Assembly (NCBI GenBank): GCA_021781695.1 | Contig: JAJXWG010000077.1 | Span: forward strand, 1 to 7,590 | DNA: 7,590 bases | Direction: 5' to 3' | From: Pseudomonadota bacterium | GTDB lineage: Bacteria > Pseudomonadota > Gammaproteobacteria > Burkholderiales > Gallionellaceae | Shown: piece by piece, positions 5,902 to 7,590 of the stretch | How positions within the stretch are numbered: position 1 is the first letter of the stretch | Layout of the letters: every line of letters starts with the position of its first letter | Program-made: the position numbers and the translations under genes | Notes under the pieces: model-generated | Told to the model about the DNA's origin: nothing | Database searches by the model: none | Seen by the model: only the letters and a program-made list of their open reading frames with translations

Positions 5902-7364
5902 CCTGGGAAACCATCATCGGACTGGAAGTGCATACGCAGCTCTCCACGCGCAGCAAGATTTTTTCCGGCGCCTCCACCGAATACGGCGCAGAGCCCAACA
6001 CTCAGGCCGATGCGGTGAGCATCGCGTTGCCCGGCGTATTGCCGGTGCTGAACAAGGGGGCTGTCGAGCGCGCGATCAGGTTCGGCCTGGCAATCGGCGC
6101 GCATATCGCGCCGCGCTCTGTTTTTGCGCGCAAGAATTATTTCTATCCGGATCTCCCCAAGGGCTACCAGATCAGCCAGTTCGACCTGCCAGTTGTGGGC
6201 ATGGGATCCTTGAAAATACAGGTCGAGCCTCTTTCTGGTTCTTTGAATGGCCCAGGAAAGACTTATGAAAAAGTCGTGCGCATCACCCGCGCCCATCTTG
6301 AAGAAGATGCAGGAAAATCGGTGCATGGCGCATCCCAGGGCATGACAGGCGTTGATCTCAACCGCGCCGGCACTCCCTTGCTGGAAATCGTCTCCGAGCC
6401 CGACATGCGTTCTGCCGCCGAGGCGGTAGCCTACGCGAAAGCGCTGCACACGCTGGTGCGCTGGATAGGCATTTCCGACGGCAACATGCAGGAAGGCTCA
6501 TTCCGCTGCGACGTGAACGTGTCGGTGCGCAAGCCCGGCCAGCCACTGGGCACGCGCCGGGAGATCAAGAACCTGAACTCATTCAAGTTCATGCAACAGG
6601 CAATCGATTTTGAGGTGCAATGGCAGATCGACACCATCGAAAGCGGCGGAAAAATCCAGCAGGCAACCGTGCTTTTCAACCCCGATACCGGCGAAACCCG
6701 CGCGATGCGCAGCAAGGAAGAGGCTCACGACTACCGCTACTTCCCCGATCCCGACCTGCTGCCACTGGACATCAGCGAGGAATGGAAAGAGCAGACGCGC
6801 AAGACCCTGCCGGAGTTGCCCGAGGCTCGCCGCACACGCTATATGGACCAGTATGCGCTGACCGCCTATGACGCCTCCATGCTCACCAGTTCGCGGGATA
6901 TGGCAGACTTCTTCGACACATGCGTTTCCCTGGCTGGTCATGCAAATGCAAAACTTTGCGCCAACTGGATCATCGGCGAAGTCAGCGCACAGTTGAATCG
7001 CGACAACCTCGACATCGCTCAATGCCCCGTCTCGCCGGAACAATTGGGCGGCATGCTGATCCGCATTACCGACAGCACGATCTCCAACTCGGGTGCGAAG
7101 GAAGTGTTCCGCACGCTCTGGTCCGAAGGCGGCGATGCTGATGCGATCATCGAGGCAAAAGGCCTGAAGCAGGTATCCGACGCAGGCGCGATCGAAGCGC
7201 TGGTGGACGAGATCATCGCCGCAAATTCCGAAAAGGTGGCTGAATACCGTGCTGGCAAGGACAAGCTGTTCGGCTTCTTCGTGGGGCTCGCGATGAAGGC
7301 GAGCAAGGGCAAAGCCAACCCCGCACAGCTCAACGAGGTGCTGCAAAAGAAACTCGCAGGCTGA
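5898..7364 (+). CDS. gatB: Asp/Glu-tRNA amidotransferase subunit B (GatB)
   Basis: GatB binds the misacylated tRNA, activates its side-chain carboxylate with ATP and accepts ammonia from GatA. The product is 488 residues, full length. The N-terminal cradle (kinase) domain begins GLEVHTQLST, with Glu10 and His12 at the positions expected for metal/ATP chemistry. It continues with RKNYFYPDLPKGYQISQFD, HLEEDAGKSVH (Glu135/136), VDLNRAGTPLLEIVSEPD (Glu163) and GSFRCDVNVSVR. The sequence REIKNLNSFKFMQQAI and the NPDTGETRAMRSKEEAHDYR segment are hallmark GatB blocks. From about residue 340 the helical linker and YqeY-like tRNA-binding tail follow, ending NPAQLNEVLQKKLAG. The ATG overlaps the gatA stop by 4 bases and has a good AAGGAAA ribosome binding site at 5887-5893. 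Whether the complex serves Asn-tRNA, Gln-tRNA or both depends on whether asnS and glnS exist elsewhere in the genome. Confidence 0.98.
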   Translation: MTWETIIGLEVHTQLSTRSKIFSGASTEYGAEPNTQADAVSIALPGVLPVLNKGAVERAIRFGLAIGAHIAPRSVFARKNYFYPDLPKGYQISQFDLPVVGMGSLKIQVEPLSGSLNGPGKTYEKVVRITRAHLEEDAGKSVHGASQGMTGVDLNRAGTPLLEIVSEPDMRSAAEAVAYAKALHTLVRWIGISDGNMQEGSFRCDVNVSVRKPGQPLGTRREIKNLNSFKFMQQAIDFEVQWQIDTIESGGKIQQATVLFNPDTGETRAMRSKEEAHDYRYFPDPDLLPLDISEEWKEQTRKTLPELPEARRTRYMDQYALTAYDASMLTSSRDMADFFDTCVSLAGHANAKLCANWIIGEVSAQLNRDNLDIAQCPVSPEQLGGMLIRITDSTISNSGAKEVFRTLWSEGGDADAIIEAKGLKQVSDAGAIEALVDEIIAANSEKVAEYRAGKDKLFGFFVGLAMKASKGKANPAQLNEVLQKKLAG

Positions 7365-7377
7365 TTGCACGAAAAAG

Positions 7378-7406
7378 TTGTCAGGCGTTGCACTTTGCAG
7401 CATAAT
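7378..7406 (+). promoter_or_regulatory. Sigma70-type promoter upstream of the glycine riboswitch
   Basis: TTGTCA at 7378-7383 (5 of 6 to the -35 consensus) and CATAAT at 7401-7406 (5 of 6 to the -10) are separated by exactly 17 bases. Transcription would start near 7411-7413, just before the first riboswitch stem at 7424. It begins 14 bases after the gatB stop. I see no clear terminator for gatCAB before it, so some read-through from gatB is possible. Confidence 0.7.
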
Positions 7407-7423
7407 CCGCACTGCCGTTCAGA

Positions 7424-7498
7424 CCAATGGGAGAGCGTGGATCAGATCCACCGCCGAAGGCGCAACACCCGCAACCGCTCAGGCAAAAGAACCGTTGG
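7424..7498 (+). promoter_or_regulatory. Glycine riboswitch, aptamer 1
   Basis: This is a glycine-sensing mRNA leader of the gcvT type. The conserved core elements occur in order: GGGAGAGC at 7429-7436, CCGAAGG at 7454-7460 and CTCAGGCAAAAG at 7478-7489. The closing P1 stem can be drawn between CCAATGG at 7424-7430 and CCGTTGG at 7492-7498, with one G-U pair. An internal hairpin GTGGAT/ATCCAC pairs 7437-7442 with 7446-7451 around a 3-base loop. It starts about 11-13 bases after the predicted transcription start. Glycine riboswitches usually turn on glycine cleavage genes (gcvT/H/P) or control glycine/alanine transporters; which one applies here cannot be seen. Confidence 0.9.
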
Positions 7499-7507
7499 CA
7501 CAGGCAA

Positions 7508-7590
7508 ATCTGGAGAGCGCAGGCCAAAACCTGCCACCGAAGGGGCACACAATATTCGTCATTGATGAAGCTGCTAGCCATTCGACTAAG
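7508..7590 (+). promoter_or_regulatory. Glycine riboswitch, aptamer 2, cut by the window edge
   Basis: After a linker of about 9 bases, a second copy of the glycine aptamer core begins: GGAGAGC at 7512-7518, hairpin GCAGG/CCTGC (7519-7523 with 7530-7534), and CCGAAGG at 7537-7543 followed by GGCA. This repeats the first aptamer and gives the usual tandem arrangement. The closing element of the CTCAGGCA type is not yet reached at 7590, so the 3' half, the expression platform and the regulated gene lie beyond the window. Confidence 0.8.

Noticed and set aside
6579..7412. 277-codon minus-strand open frame opposite gatB
   Set aside because: Antisense to a clear GatB and starts inside the riboswitch promoter region; no recognisable protein features.
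7365..7565. Small plus-strand open frame of 66 codons after gatB
   Set aside because: It runs through the riboswitch core elements, starts immediately after the gatB stop at a non-ATG codon, and is Arg/His-rich; RNA structure explains the region better.
1..7590. CRISPR arrays, insertion sequences, tRNA or rRNA genes, prophage or defence genes
   Set aside because: No regularly spaced repeats, transposase frames, tRNA-like cloverleaf sequences or unusual composition were seen; the window is filled by conserved core genes.

Overview
This window looks like a chromosomal core segment of a Gram-negative proteobacterium. The best guess is a betaproteobacterium of the Nitrosomonadales/Gallionellaceae kind. 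The reasons are the mreB-mreC-mreD-mrdA gene order, the style of the MreC and MreD proteins, a gatCAB operon divergent from mreB, and a tandem-type glycine riboswitch. The lineage is inferred from gene order and remembered protein style, not from a search. Base composition and codon use look uniform, and nothing suggests horizontal transfer.

Left half (1-4066), minus strand: a cell-elongation cluster read right to left as mreB, mreC, mreD and mrdA (PBP2). MreB forms the actin-like filament under the inner membrane. MreC and MreD link it to the periplasmic peptidoglycan machinery, and PBP2 is the transpeptidase that MreC activates. mreC/mreD and mreD/mrdA are joined by stop-start overlaps, so these three are probably translationally coupled. 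mrdA is cut by the left window edge after 496 codons, before its KTG motif. mreB is separated from mreC by 132 bases holding an inverted repeat and degenerate short repeats.

Centre (4067-4147): an 81-base divergent region between mreB and gatC. It has a perfect TATAAT on the minus strand and two -10-like hexamers on the plus strand.

Right half (4148-7364), plus strand: gatC, gatA and gatB, the three subunits of the tRNA-dependent amidotransferase that converts Glu-tRNA(Gln) and/or Asp-tRNA(Asn) to the amidated forms. The genes are packed with a 5-base gap and then a 4-base ATGA overlap. All three are full length, and the amidase triad in GatA is intact.

Right end (7365-7590): no protein gene. 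It holds a good sigma70-type promoter followed by a glycine riboswitch. The first aptamer is complete and the second is cut by the window edge. The regulated gene lies outside the window.

I found no convincing undescribed system. The observations most worth a second look are the mreB-mreC intergenic repeat, the compact divergent promoter region, and the riboswitch immediately behind gatB.
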